64,000 bases of DNA, taken from assembly GCF_910594005.1 (NCBI RefSeq), contig NC_057816.1, positions 42,432,797 through 42,496,796 of the forward strand, written 5' to 3'. The notes below the pieces were generated by a model that did not search any database, was not told the origin of the DNA, and was given only the letters and a program-made list of their open reading frames with translations. Made by a program: the position numbers and the translations under genes. Shown in pieces: positions 1-10,924 of this stretch (its first letter is position 1; the number at the start of each line of letters is the position of its first letter). This stretch comes from Cervus elaphus. Its lineage: Eukaryota > Chordata > Mammalia > Artiodactyla > Cervidae.

Positions 1-583
1 AGAAATGTCCATTTAGGTCTTCTGCCCATTTTTTGATTGGGTTCTTTTTTTGTTATTGAACTGCATGAACTGTTTATATATTTTTGAGATTAACCCCTTG
101 TCAGTTGCTTCATTTGCAAATATTTTCTCCCATTCTAAGGGTTGTCTTTTCATCTTGTTTGTGGATTCCTTTGCTGTGCAAAAGCTTAGGTCCCATTTTT
201 TGTTTGTTTGTTTTCCATTACTCTAGGAGGTAGGTCAAAAAGGATCTTGCTGTGATTTATGTTCAAGAGGGTTCTGCCTATGTTTTCCTCTAAGAGTTTT
301 ATAATATCGGCCTTACATTTAGGTCTCTAATTCATTTTAAGTTTATTTTTGTGCATGATATTAGGGAATGTTATAATTTCATTCTTTCACATGTAGCTGT
401 CCAGTTTTCCCAGCATTACTGATTGAAGAGACTATCTTTTCTCCTTTGTATATTCTTACCCCCTTTGTCATAGATTGGTGACCTTAGGTCCATGGGTTTA
501 TCTCTGGGCTTTCAATCCTTCTCCATTGATCTGTATTTCTATTTTTGTGCGAGTCTCATACTGTTTTGAGCATTTCAATTCAC
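1..583 (-). mobile_element. L1 LINE ORF2 3' portion, inverted segment
   Basis: Read on the minus strand this is the C-terminal-coding part of L1 ORF2, ending in the conserved stretch that codes for 'GRRPKW'-like residues (AATGGGCAGAAGACC on the minus strand near positions 11-40). It runs off the left edge. It abuts a plus-strand L1 3' end at about 584, so the two are best read as one insertion whose 5' part was inverted during integration. Frames are broken by stops. Confidence 0.85.
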
Positions 584-1156
584 CCCAGTAGTTCACTGCA
601 GCACTATTTACAGTTGCCAGGCATGGGAGCAATCTAAATATCCATCAACAGAAGAATGGATAAAGAAGATGTGGTATGTATTAATAATATACAATTATAT
701 TACTCAGCCATAGAAAGGAATGAAACGGCAATTTGCAGTGATGTGGATGGACCTAGAGACTATCATACAGAGTGAAGTGAGTCAGAAAGAGAAGAACAAA
801 TACTGTATAATATCACTTATATGCGGAATCTAGAGAAATGACACAGATGAACTTATTTGCAAAGCAGGCATAGAATCACAGATGTAGAGAACGGATGTAT
901 GGATACCGGAGGGGGTGAGAGGGGTGGGATGAGATGGAAGAACGGGACTGACATGCGTGCACGGCTGTATATAAAATACATGGTGAACAGGAACATACAG
1001 TACAGCCCCGGGGACTCTCCTCATTGCGCAGTGTGACCTAAGTGGGAAGGAAACCCAAAGAAGAGTGGACATATGTGCACACACAGCTGGTTCACTTTGC
1101 TGTGCAGCAGAAACGAACACAATGTTGTAAAGTAACTCTACTTCAATAACTTTTTT
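584..1156 (+). mobile_element. L1 LINE 3' end (sense half of an inverted copy)
   Basis: It begins in the ORF2 3' region that reads like 'CAGCACTATTTACAGTTGCC', then the ACTCAGCCATA and ATGGATGGACCTAGAGA landmarks, and continues into the 3'UTR. It ends with a short A/T tail near 1150. The 96-residue frame on the opposite strand (830-1120) is antisense to L1 and is not a gene. Confidence 0.85.
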
Positions 1157-1734
1157 TTTAAGCAGGACATTGAGGTCCCAATGCTCCCTCTTCAGTCATG
1201 AGAACAAGGGAATGACACTGAGACAGAAAGAGACCAAGTAGGTTTATATATAACCACAGAAAGAGAACTTCACATAAGTCTTAAGATCAGTTGAAATAAA
1301 TCTGACAGACGTTGAAGATTACATACTTTTGAATACATTTAGTTAAGTGGTTCAGAAACTCTATGTAAGAACAAAATAATTTAAAAAATCAAACATATTT
1401 CTAGCTGCCTGTGCACAATGGAGCCAGCAAGAGCCAGGAACTGGTGTTGTAAATGCTAACAGGTCAGAACAAGTTCAATACATTTTTAAAAACTTTGGCA
1501 AGATATAACATATAAACAAAGAAATAAAAGTTGCAATGGAATAAATGGAGGTAAATATATTTTTTAAAAGAAGAAAGTAATGGACTAAAGTAAGAAATAC
1601 TATTTTAGAGGTTCAAAGAGACAGTGTTATTGATTAATATTCTTTGGAGTGTAAGGCAGGAAAAGGAGTCTAGAATGACCAGATTTTCTTACTTGAGTGA
1701 TCAGTACCATTTACTATTGAGAAATGTGTGCTAG
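1157..1734. other. Unassigned non-coding DNA
   Basis: AT-rich sequence with no credible frame, exon-like block or repeat that I can name. Confidence 0.5.
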
Positions 1735-2300
1735 CGTAGTTCAGTTTTACATATGTTGACTTTGAATAATTTGTGAGACATTCAAGTGGATTATGTCAAG
1801 AATACAGTTACACATATAATCTGAAACTTAAAGAGAAATCTGGCCTGAGATATTTCATTTAAATGTTAACAAATCGATACTTTGTAGAACTAATAGAAGA
1901 AATGTGATCACCCAGTGAGAGTGTTCTGCATGATACAAGTTTAGTCATAAGTGTAGAAGTCCAGATAATACAAATACTTAAGGAATATGTAGGAAAGAAG
2001 ATACTGTTTTAGGAACCTGATAAAGGAGAGGTGTAGAGGGGAGAGAATACGTGTGGAGAGTAGTGACGGGGAGCCGAGTGCTACCACAAAGCCAAGAAAG
2101 GCAAGAGCTTTACAAGGGCCAAGACCGCTGGCAATGTCAGATCTAGCAGAGGACACAGGGTTTAAAACTGCTTTTAGAATCTGGCAGCACGATTGGGAAG
2201 TTTTGGTGGAGAGGTAAAGACAGAAGCCAGATTTTACTGGAGGAGGCACTGGAAGAAGTGAGGAAGAAGACAGAGCTGATGCAGATCATGACAGAATAGA
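1735..2300 (-). mobile_element. L2 LINE, internal portion
   Basis: The strand shown matches the antisense of the L2 region upstream of its 3' end: 'CATGTTGACTTTGA', 'ACATTCAAGTGGA' and later 'GGTGGAGAGGTAAAGACAGAAGCC' style landmarks in the expected order. It is heavily diverged and has many indels. The minus-strand frame at 1941-2249 is chance coding. Confidence 0.5.
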
Positions 2301-2614
2301 GCTGTATGTTTTTATCTAGTAATACTACACAGTTTAGAAATAGGGCTGCAGAGGTGAATTACAGAACAGATTTTGCTAAATGATCAGGTTTGTGAGAGAT
2401 TTGATGATCTGGCTGAGAAAGTGGTTTGAATAATTAACTGTGGCATGGGATCCTTAAAGTCTGACTGGCCTGGGAAGAGCTGAGATACTGGAGAAAATGG
2501 AGAAATTGTAAAACAAGGGCATTCTCTGAGAGCAAGGGCATATAAAAAGGCAAATAAAATAAGAGATGGTAAAAGCAAAATCAAGAGTTGATAAAAGGGT
2601 GCTTATTTAGAGAG
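2301..2614. other. Unassigned non-coding DNA
   Basis: Purine-rich. Possibly further L2 but too eroded to call. A short minus-strand frame (2384-2584) shows no family resemblance. Confidence 0.4.
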
Positions 2615-2833
2615 TTGTTGTCTAGTTGCTAAGTTGTGTTTGACTTTTTTTGTGACCCCATGGATTGTAGCCTGCCAGGCTCCTCTGTCCATGGTATTTT
2701 CCATGCAAGGATACCAGAGTGAAATTTCCTCCAGTAATTTCCTTCTCCAGGGGATCTTCCCAACGCAGGGATCAAACTGATGTCTCCTACATTGGCAGGC
2801 AGATTCTTTATCACGGAGTCACCTGGAAGCCCC
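2615..2833 (-). mobile_element. Bov-tA SINE
   Basis: Antisense tRNA-derived ruminant SINE with the usual order TTGTGACCCCATGGA, CTCCTCTGTCCATGG, CCAGGGGATCTTCC. It is flanked by an 11-bp direct repeat with one mismatch (TATTTAGAGAG at 2604-2614, TATTCAGAGAG at 2834-2844), which fits a target-site duplication and fixes the ends. Confidence 0.93.
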
Positions 2834-2844
2834 TATTCAGAGAG

Positions 2845-4035
2845 CAGGATACTGCAATTATGATTTTTAGGTGATGCAAGAATTGAAGATGTGCCATTCC
2901 GCATGGGGCAACATAGATTGGACACTTATTTCCTTACCCATCATGCAACACTATTCTTTTCAATAAAATTTCACTTCAACAAATTCTCTTAAGCACCTAT
3001 AGATTATGTTAGATTAACAGAAATTTTACTTGAACAGGCATAAGTAAGCAAGATTTTAATAACAAGGAAAAATTTTGTTATTATTCTTACTTGTTCATTT
3101 GTTGAGTTGTTTTAACCCAATCTGATGCTCATTTGATGGACAGAATATTTTTGTCTAACCTGGTATATGATCCTCTGGTCTTCTCTGCTAACCAAAAGCA
3201 CTGATGGTATCTGTTTAGCAGAGCACTTGGGATTTTGCACAAACAAGCACACGCATTGATACACATACTAACACATGCAAACACAGTTATATACTTGCAC
3301 ATGCATACATGGATGTCACATACACTTTCATAAGGAAACAAAACCTGACATTTTCACCTCATTTGAGATATTATTCCTCATAGGATACTTTTTAAATGGG
3401 CAAACAGAAAATCATTGTTCCAAAGAGCTGGGACAACATGATGATCTGCAGTTGTGAAATTACTGGCAATGAGGAGTACAAGATTTTAGTCACAATCCAA
3501 TACAGAAGGGTCAACAACAACAACCATGTAATCAACATTGTGAATTGAGGCAGTTTACTCATTTTGCGCTGGACCTGTGTCTCTTATTAAAGTCGCCCTA
3601 GAGAAGCCTGGCAACTTAAAAGTAATTTATTTCTGAGAACTAGACTCATTTCTTCCTCATCTTACCAAATTCATTTATTACAGATGTCTATTAGGTTAAT
3701 GAAATCATTTTTCTAGCTTGCTATTGCCCCTAAATGGTTTAAATGTACTAGCTGTGCATGCCTGAATATCCAGTTAGAGCAGAAGTCATGTTTCAGAGGT
3801 AGAAAGGGAGGGGAAAAAGCATTCAGGGAAATGTTATTTTATGTTTAGTAGAAAATACGAATCAGACAATAAGAACAGAGAAGAGGTGGACAGGGCCAAA
3901 TGGTTCATAATTTAATATTTGTAATTTCACACCAAGAAATACCACACTATTAAGACAAGGAGTGTAATTGTCAAGCATCTATGTGGGACTGTGTTGCAAC
4001 GTTTGTAATAAGCAGATGTGAGGCCAGGATCATCT
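2845..4035. other. Unique non-coding DNA
   Basis: No gene or recognised repeat. Short frames at 3129-3341 (-) and 3275-3457 (+) have no recognisable domain and no supporting signals. Confidence 0.5.
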
Positions 4036-4045
4036 AGAGAGAAGC

Positions 4046-5730
4046 ACTGGAGCGCGGCGGGCGGAGGGCCGGTCCGCGCCGGGTAAGCGGGCTGTGTCCT
4101 CCAGCGATGGCTGAGTGGGGCTGGGGCTGCAGGCGGGGCCGGGCCGCGTGCTCCGCGCTCCCGGGCTTCACAGCGCTCTGCCCACCGGAGGCGAGAGTCA
4201 GCGAGACTGCAGAGAAATCAGACATTCCTGTTGGCGCCATAAATACCTATGGATTATGGCAGGAAAAGTGAAGTGTGTCACTGACATCGAGGAGTCGGTG
4301 CTGATAAATAACTCTGAGAAGAGAGGATGGGTCCGTGACAGAAAACAAGGACTGGAATTTCTACTGGTGTCTGTCGCCGGGCCTCAGGAAGACTTGTACA
4401 AGGATGAGCGTGCAGACCATCCACAATGTCTTTAGTGTCGAAACTGGCCACTGGCTCTCAGATGATCAAATAGTCAACCATTTCCCGAACCACTATGAGC
4501 TGACACGGCGAGGACCTGATGGTGAAGAACATCAAGAGATACAGGAAGGAGCTGGAGAAGGAAGGGAGCCCGCTGGCGGAGAAGGACCAAAGCGGGACGT
4601 ACCTCTACCTGGACTGTGTCCCCGTCACCTACATGCTGCCCGCCGACTACAACCTGTTCTTGGAGGAGTCTGGAAAAGCCCCTCGAGTACCTGGATTATG
4701 AAACCTTGTGGCAAAGCCCAGGGAAAGGGCATCTTCCTGGTCAACAAGCTCTTGCAGATCAAAAAGTGGTCCCGGGGCAGCAAAACATCTTCGTTCGAGA
4801 CTCGGCCCACCAAGGAAGCCTACGTGATCTCTGTGCATTAACCACCCGTTACTGATCGGCGGCAGGAAGTCCGACCTGCGCCTGTAAGTCTGGTGTCTGC
4901 GTACCGCCCCCTGCGCTGCTCCATGTGTAAGCTTGGACTTGGCCGCTTCTGCGCAGTGAAATGCACCCCGAGCACCAGTGAGCTGGACAGCATGTTTGCC
5001 CACCTCACCAGTGTCGCCATTCAGAAACACGGGGAGGACTACAACCACATCCGGGGGGTGAGTGGACCGTGCACAACCCGCGGCTCTACCTGGAGAGCAC
5101 CCGAGGCAAGGAGGTGACCAGCAAGATGTTTGAGGAGCTCCGCTGCATCATCGTGCAGCCCCCGAAGGCGGTGGCGCCCGTGAGGAACAGCGACGAGCAC
5201 TGCTTTGAGCGCTACGGATACGACATCATCATCGAGGACAAGCTGGAGCCCTGGCTGATGGAGGTAAACGCGTCCCCGTCCCTCACCTCCAGCACGGCCA
5301 ACGACCGAATCCTGAAGTACAGCCTGATCAACGACACTCTCAACATCGCGGGCCCTAACGGTGGAATTCCAGACTGTAAATGGAACAAGTCACCCCCAAA
5401 GGAAGCCCTCGACGATTATGAAATCCTGTAGGACGAGGAGCTGGCGAGGGCGACGGGGCTGACCGAGAGCTGAGAAGTCGGCTGAGCCAGTCGCTGGGGC
5501 CCAGAGGGAGCCGATTGAGAGATGACGGGAGGACCATCCTCACCACCTGGAAGTGACCGCCGGCAAGAGCAAGACTTACAGCCCGGACCGGTCAGAACCT
5601 GTCACCACGCTGGACTTAACGAAGACAAGAATTTTGGAATTTCCTTTTTCTAGAGCTTTTTTTTTTCTTTTCCTAAACCCTGTAGATAAATAAAGGCACT
5701 TCTTTGAAAGGTTAAAAGAAAGAGAGAGAG
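4046..5730 (+). pseudogene. TTLL1: Processed retropseudogene of TTLL1 (tubulin polyglutamylase catalytic subunit)
   Basis: TTLL1 is an ATP-grasp-type enzyme that adds glutamate side chains to tubulin as part of the neuronal polyglutamylase complex. Here a GC-rich 5'UTR (4046-4255) leads to an ATG at 4256 (MAGKVKCVTDIEE...), and the homologous region runs without introns to a TGA at 5554-5556, a 3'UTR, an AATAAA signal at 5689-5694 and a degenerate A-rich tail. Recognisable blocks, in order: SVQTIHNVFSVETGHWLSDD, DYNLF, SSTWIMKPCGKAQGKGIFL, YRPLRC, IQKHGEDYNHI, EVNASPSLTSSTANDRILKY, IPDCKWNKSPPKEAL. Frameshifts occur near 4335, 4512, 4671, 4842, 5060 and 5445, and a TAG replaces a Tyr codon at 5429-5431. 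A 36-bp in-frame extra segment sits at 4368-4403. A 10-bp direct repeat AGAGAGAAGC (4036-4045 and 5731-5740) may be the TSD, though it lies in low-complexity sequence. It cannot make enzyme. Confidence 0.95.
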
Positions 5731-5740
5731 AGAGAGAAGC

Positions 5741-6027
5741 CCTGAGAGGACTCAGAGAAGTATGGGGGAAGCTTGTCATTCATATGGTGGATCTAAGAAA
5801 TATCAGAGTGCAATGGAGACTCCTTCTGCACCGCATCGGGATGGGGAAGGGGTGCTGAGGGTCACTGACCTCTGCTGCACTGTAGACAGGTGACCACTTT
5901 CTCCTGGAACACCTCTTATCCTGTGCTAACATTCTCTTCCTGACCCACTCCTCACTGCCCCCTGCCTTCTTGATCCTCTGAGCAAGGCTTTCTGCTTACA
6001 CCTCCACCTTACATATTAGTTCTCATT
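5741..6027. other. Unassigned non-coding DNA
   Basis: Mostly pyrimidine-rich unique sequence downstream of the TTLL1 retrocopy. No feature recognised. Confidence 0.4.
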
Positions 6028-6545
6028 GGGGTTTTATCCTTTTAAATAGAGATATAATTGACATTATATTAGTTTCAGGTATACAACATAATGATCCAAT
6101 ACTTGTATTCACTGTGAAATGATCACAAATTCTAGTTATGTCCATCACCACACATAGTTACAGAGTTTAGTGTGTGTAATGGAAACTTTCAAGATCTATT
6201 CTCTTAGCAACTTTCAAATATGCAAAACAGTATTATAACTGTAGTCAAAATGCTATACATTATGCATTATACCCCCATGACTGACTGACTTTATAACTGG
6301 AAACTTGTACCATTTGACTCCCTTCACCCATTTCACCCACCCAAGCCGCCCCCACCTCTGGTGACCACCAGTCTGTTCTTTGTATCTATGATTTTCTGTT
6401 TAGATTCCACATTTAAGTGAGATCATATAGTGTATGTCTTTCTCTGTTTGAATTATTTCACTTAGCCTAATGCCTCCACGGTTCATCCATGTTGATGAAA
6501 ACAGCAAATCTCACTCTTTTTTATAGCTTAATAATATTCCATTGT
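6028..6545 (-). mobile_element. Old L1 (L1MA/L1MB-like) 3' end
   Basis: Antisense of the mammalian L1M 3'UTR and ORF2 end: ATATAATTGACATTATATTA, then TTCAGGTATACAACATAATG, CCATCACCACACATAGTTAC, and the ORF2-end landmark TTCATCCATGTTGATG. It is interrupted or bounded on the right by a TG/TA microsatellite. Confidence 0.8.
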
Positions 6546-6566
6546 GTGTGTATGTATGTGTGTATA

Positions 6567-6610
<44 letters not shown>
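6541..6610. repeat. (TG)n/(TA)n microsatellite
   Basis: GTGTGTATG units pass into about 20 TA dinucleotides. Frames through it (6489-6851, 6544-6750) encode only Tyr/Ile repeats and are artefacts. Confidence 0.95.
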
Positions 6611-6612
<2 letters not shown>

Positions 6613-6644
6613 ACAAAAGACACAATGTCTTTTGTCTTTGGTAT

Positions 6645-7004
6645 TTTTTACCTGTGCTTTATTTTCATAATTATTTATTTTTGGTTCTGTTGGGTCTTCG
6701 TTGCTGCATGGGCTTTTCTCAAGTTGTGGCCAGTGGGCACCAGTCTCTAGTTGCGGTGCATGGGCTTCTCACTGCAGTGGCTTCTCCTGTTGCAGAGCAA
6801 CAGGCTCTGGGTTGTGCCAGCTTCAGTAGTTGCAGCACATGGGCTCAGTAGTTGCAGCTCCTGGGGTTTAGAGCAGCAGCTCAGTAGTTGTGGTCCAAGA
6901 GCTTAGTTGCTCTGCTGCATGTGGGAACTTCCCGGATCAGGGATTGAACCCGTATCTCCTGCACTGGTGGGTGGCTTATTTACCACTGACCCATCAGGGG
7001 AAGC
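6645..7004 (-). mobile_element. CHR-type SINE (cetartiodactyl tRNA-derived)
   Basis: Antisense copy with TTGGGTCTTCGTTGCTGCA, GGGCTTCTCACTGCAGTGG, repeated 'CAGTAGTTG' modules, 'GGATCAGGGATTGAACCC' (B-box region) and a terminal TCAGGGGAAGC. The family is older than Bov-tA and shared with whales and hippos; this copy is diverged accordingly. Confidence 0.85.
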
Positions 7005-8243
7005 ATTATCTCTACTTTCAGATAGCCTCTCATTTACATTTCATGCTGTAACTTCAACTTCTGTTTTTTTTTCTAATTACTTCTAAATCTCTGAGTCCAA
7101 CTTTATTATTCTTCCCACTCTCAATCAGAGGATTTCACACCTATGAGATAGGTGAACCCAAGCTTCCCCCAGTACAGCTTGACCCAAACTACAGTCCTCA
7201 TCATTTCCCCCTACAGAAAGTGGTTGCCTTTTCTGCTGTGTGTCTCTAGATGGGTTCTACCATTATTCCTTCAGTTGTTTAAACCAGAGCCTTAGGGTGT
7301 GGGTAGTGTCACTGTTCCTTACCAAAGATCTTCTCCTTCCAGAGACAGAGTCATGGTGACTCCATGCCCTCACTATCTTGAGAATCTACTCCTTTTCCTA
7401 TAATCATCCCAGAGATGAGTTTATTTAGGAATCCATCCTCTCTCATGGAATAGGTGCTGCATGTCTTCCTTTGCTGTTATCAGCGAGATTGATAAAACAC
7501 ACACTTAATAATACTACACCTCTATATGAGCATTTTCTTTGGCTCTCTTTGCCTTTAAATGAAGTGCAGACTCCTTGACAATCACCAGTCACATAAGATC
7601 TTTCATTATATTGTCTTTCCTTAGTCTCTCATCATTCTCCTGTTCTTTTTATATGCCTTGATTAAGGTCTCAGAAAACATCATGGTTTCTTGCTAATTCT
7701 CCCAACAGCTAGTTTTAATAATCATTCATGGTTGCTTAGTCACATTCTTCTTGCTTCATTTTATTAACTTCTACCTACCTGTTTTTCTAACCTCGTGTCA
7801 GAGCCTTCTCTTCTAAGCATTTTGTGACTCATCCAATCTGAAAGAAATATGCATTTTGTACCTTACACTCTCAGTGTCTAATTCCAATTTAACATGCATT
7901 GCATTGCATTGCATTTTTATATGCTTTTCTTCGAGAAATGGTGAAATTCTGAAGATGGTGTTTTAGCTCCATAAGTCCAGCACATAAGCCATTGCTTGTC
8001 ACTAAAACAGGGACCCATAGTAGTGAGTAACAGGAAGGAGAATGGCAGTTGTTGAAGAAGGGCATTGTTGTCAGACGGAAAAGAGAGATACGCTAGCAAT
8101 TTAAATGGATGATGATTTTGGAAAATAGATTGAGGTTTAAGGCCTTTGGGGGATTAAGAGAGGAAATCATATTTTCTGTCTTCAAGAAAATGAGTCTTCT
8201 TGGTTGATAGACTTTTGGTTCACAAACTAATTTAGAACAACCT
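7005..8243. other. Non-coding DNA with a possible L2 remnant at about 7540-7880
   Basis: The 7540-7880 part reads like the plus strand of the L2 3' region (GCAGACTCCTTGACAATC, then pyrimidine-rich blocks) but is weak. A (GCATT)n run of about four units lies at 7897-7915. No gene. Confidence 0.3.
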
Positions 8244-8255
8244 AAGGCTATCTGT

Positions 8256-8461
8256 TGTGCTTCCCTGGCGACTCAGATGGTAAAGAATCTGCCCATAGTG
8301 CAGGAGACCCGGATTCAATCCCTGGGTCAGGAAGATCCCCTGAAGGGAATGGCGACCACTCCAGTATTCTTGCCAGGAGAATTCCATGGACAGAGGAACC
8401 TGATGGGCTACAGTCAATGAGACTGCAAAGAATTGGACACGACTGAGCAATTAACACACAC
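8256..8461 (+). mobile_element. Bov-tA SINE with perfect 12-bp TSD
   Basis: GCTTCCCTGGCGACTCAGA head, B-box-like GATTCAATCCCTGG, then GGAAGATCCCC and the GGACACGACTGAGCA tail. Flanked by AAGGCTATCTGT at 8244-8255 and 8462-8473 (12/12). Confidence 0.95.
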
Positions 8462-8519
8462 AAGGCTATCTGTAAGCAAATGACAACTGTTATGATACAC
8501 ATTAAAAGAAAAGTTTAGC

Positions 8520-9075
8520 TTTTATTTCCAATATTCTGGGAGGTGGGTCATAGGAAGCTGTGGTACATATACACCATGGAATATTACTCAGCCATTAAAA
8601 AGAATTCATTTGAATCAGTTCTAATGAGATGGATGAAACTGGAGCCCATTATACAGAGTGAAGTAAGCCAGAAAGATAAAGAACATTACAGCATACTAAC
8701 ACATATATATGGAATTTAGAAAGATGGTAACGATAACCCTATATGCAAAACAGAAAAAGAGACACAGAAGTACAGAACAGACTTTTGGACTCTGTGGGAG
8801 AAGGTGAGGGTAGGATGTTTCGAAAGAATAACATGTATATTATCTATGGTGAAACAGATCACCAGCCCAGGTGGGATGCATGAGACAAGTGCTCTGACCT
8901 GGTGCACTGGGAAGACCCAGAGGAATCGGGTGGAGAGGGAGGTGGGAGGGGGGATCGGGATGGGGAATACGTGTAACTCTATGGCTGATTCATATCAATG
9001 TATGACAAAACCCACTGAAATGTTGTGAAGTGATTAGCCTCCAACTAATAAATAAATAAATAAAAGAAAAAAAAT
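8520..9075 (+). mobile_element. 5'-truncated ruminant L1 3' end
   Basis: From about 8553 it matches the end of ORF2 and the 3'UTR (ACCATGGAATATTACTCAGC, GAATTTAGAAAGATGGTAA, AACAGATCACCAGCCCAGG) and ends in a (TAAA)n A-rich tail. A 16-bp direct repeat with one mismatch (8504-8519 and 9076-9091, AAAAG[A/G]AAGTTTAGC) implies that the insertion also includes about 33 bp of unexplained 5' filler (8520-8552). Confidence 0.9.
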
Positions 9076-9104
9076 AAAAGAGAAGTTTAGCAATAGGGAA
9101 TATT

Positions 9105-9260
9105 TACAGGAATAAGGATAGGTGAGGAAGGCTCTAAAGAAAAGAAAGGACTTGAACTGAGTCTTGACACATCCATAGGTTTTGCATAGGATGAGAAAAA
9201 AAATTTTTTTTCAGGCAAAGAGGCCATCAGGTACAAGGAAGGAGATTTTTATGGCATGTG
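9105..9260 (-). mobile_element. L2 LINE fragment
   Basis: Antisense L2 words (GGACTTGAACTGAGTCTTG, GGCAAAGAGGCCATCAGG) in consensus order. Diverged and short. Confidence 0.4.
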
Positions 9261-10873
9261 TGAGTAGTGCTAAGAATTCCATTTTAACTATTACATTTAT
9301 GAGGATCCAGATTCTCTCCAAAGATTCTGTCCCACAACTATAACTATTTTCCTGATGGTTCTATCTAGGTGTGTCCCATCCTCATCTGAAACTCTAGACT
9401 GAAACTCATCTTCTTTCTTTCCTAGTCAGTTTCTCTGTCTCGACTTTTGAGTCACCCAGACTTCAGAGCTTGGACCCATTCTCACACATCCCTGACAAAG
9501 TCAGGTAATGGTTTGGGCACATAACAGGCATTCTATAAATGCTTGTTGAATCAACAAAAGAATTGGGAGTCTAGTGTGGCCATGTGAAGGTTAAACACAG
9601 GGATGATGGATTGAGTTTGGAAATGCAGAAGGAATAGCTAGTCATAACTGAGGATCTGGACATCCTCACGTGCAAGAGAATCAAACAGTGTTTGGACAGA
9701 GAAACATCAGGTTCTGGGAACTGCAGCTCTGTTTTCAAGAACCCTTGGATAAAAGCCCTGAGGTTAATTATAACGAAGAACTTGGCAACTGGGCTCATTA
9801 GGAAAATCAAAGTATTTTATCCTTTAGGGAATTTACCAGCATTCCATAAAACTTAATTTAATGTCTTGAATTTTATCATAACACTCTCATAAAATTCAGT
9901 CTATCTAATTCAGTGTTTTATTCCCCTAATTGATTGGTTTTATAACCATGATTGACTGGAGTTCTACTCTAATCCCCTCCAGAAGAATTGAGTGAGCTAT
10001 AAAATTCTCCAAAGGACATTATTAATTCATTCTTCAATGATTATATGTAAACTTAACAAACCTTTATTAGGCACTTACTATATATCTATGCTATCATTTG
10101 AATTACAATGACAAATAACACATTCATTATCCTCCTTCATTCCCACCCCACCCACACTTAAGTTCCTTGGGGACAGGTATTATATCTTTTTTATACTTAT
10201 ATCCCAGTATTTGACAAATAGTAAACAATAAATATATATTGAATTAACGGATGACAAATTAAGCATTATAAATGCTATGATTTATATATGCACAGGATGC
10301 AATAGGAAGTATAAGAATAATGACTTTTTTATTACTTATTTTTACTTATTACCTAGAATAGTGTATTTCAGAGAGCAGATTTTCAATTTAATTGGTATTT
10401 TTTAGATGAGTAAGTGAATGAAACACAGTGAAATCCTAAACTAAAATACTCCATTACTATCAAGCTGCTAGATAATAAATGTGATTAAAGTGGAAATTCA
10501 TTAATTTAATCAACACCAATTTATTTTTTTTAGAACCTACTGTGTGCTAGGCAAAGCACTTAATGTGTGTGGTCAAGTGGTGACCAAGACATGGTCACTT
10601 TTGTTGAAAGAACTCAGTGGTTATTCATCTGAAATTATATAAAAGCAACATGTATTTGAGAAATGAAAATAATCTCTTCTCATTACCAAATTGCTTTAAC
10701 ACATACTTGAAATCTGTGGAAATGCAGTTATAATAATTGAGATAACAAGTTGCTATATAAGTTAATTAATAACTTAAAATTTTTTTTTGGTGGACAACCC
10801 ATAGTTACATTTTTATTTACACTAATGTCCAATAAAGTTAATTTTACTATATGCATTTATGTGACTAGAGGCA
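9261..10873. other. Non-coding DNA with small L2/MIR-like scraps
   Basis: Scraps resembling L2 3' tails lie at about 9500-9560 (ATAAATGCTTGTTGAAT, plus), 10055-10120 (TTTATTAGGCACTTACTATA, minus), 10150-10250 (plus) and 10525-10620 (ACCTACTGTGTGCTAGGCA, minus). Each is weak alone. No gene seen; the 9571-9810 minus frame is unsupported. Confidence 0.4.
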
Positions 10874-10887
10874 TGTGTGTGTGCACA

Positions 10888-10922
<35 letters not shown>
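10874..10922. repeat. (CA)n microsatellite
   Basis: GTGTGTGTGCACACGCG passes into an uninterrupted run of about 16 CA units: alternating purine-pyrimidine DNA. Confidence 0.97.

Positions 10923-10924
<2 letters not shown>

Noticed and set aside
4034..4255. CpG-rich region as a gene promoter
   Set aside because: It matches the expected position of the TTLL1 5'UTR in a processed copy bounded by a candidate TSD, so it came with the retrocopy.
6489..6851. 120-residue frame through the TA repeat and CHR SINE
   Set aside because: It is translated microsatellite plus antisense SINE; no domain and no gene signals.
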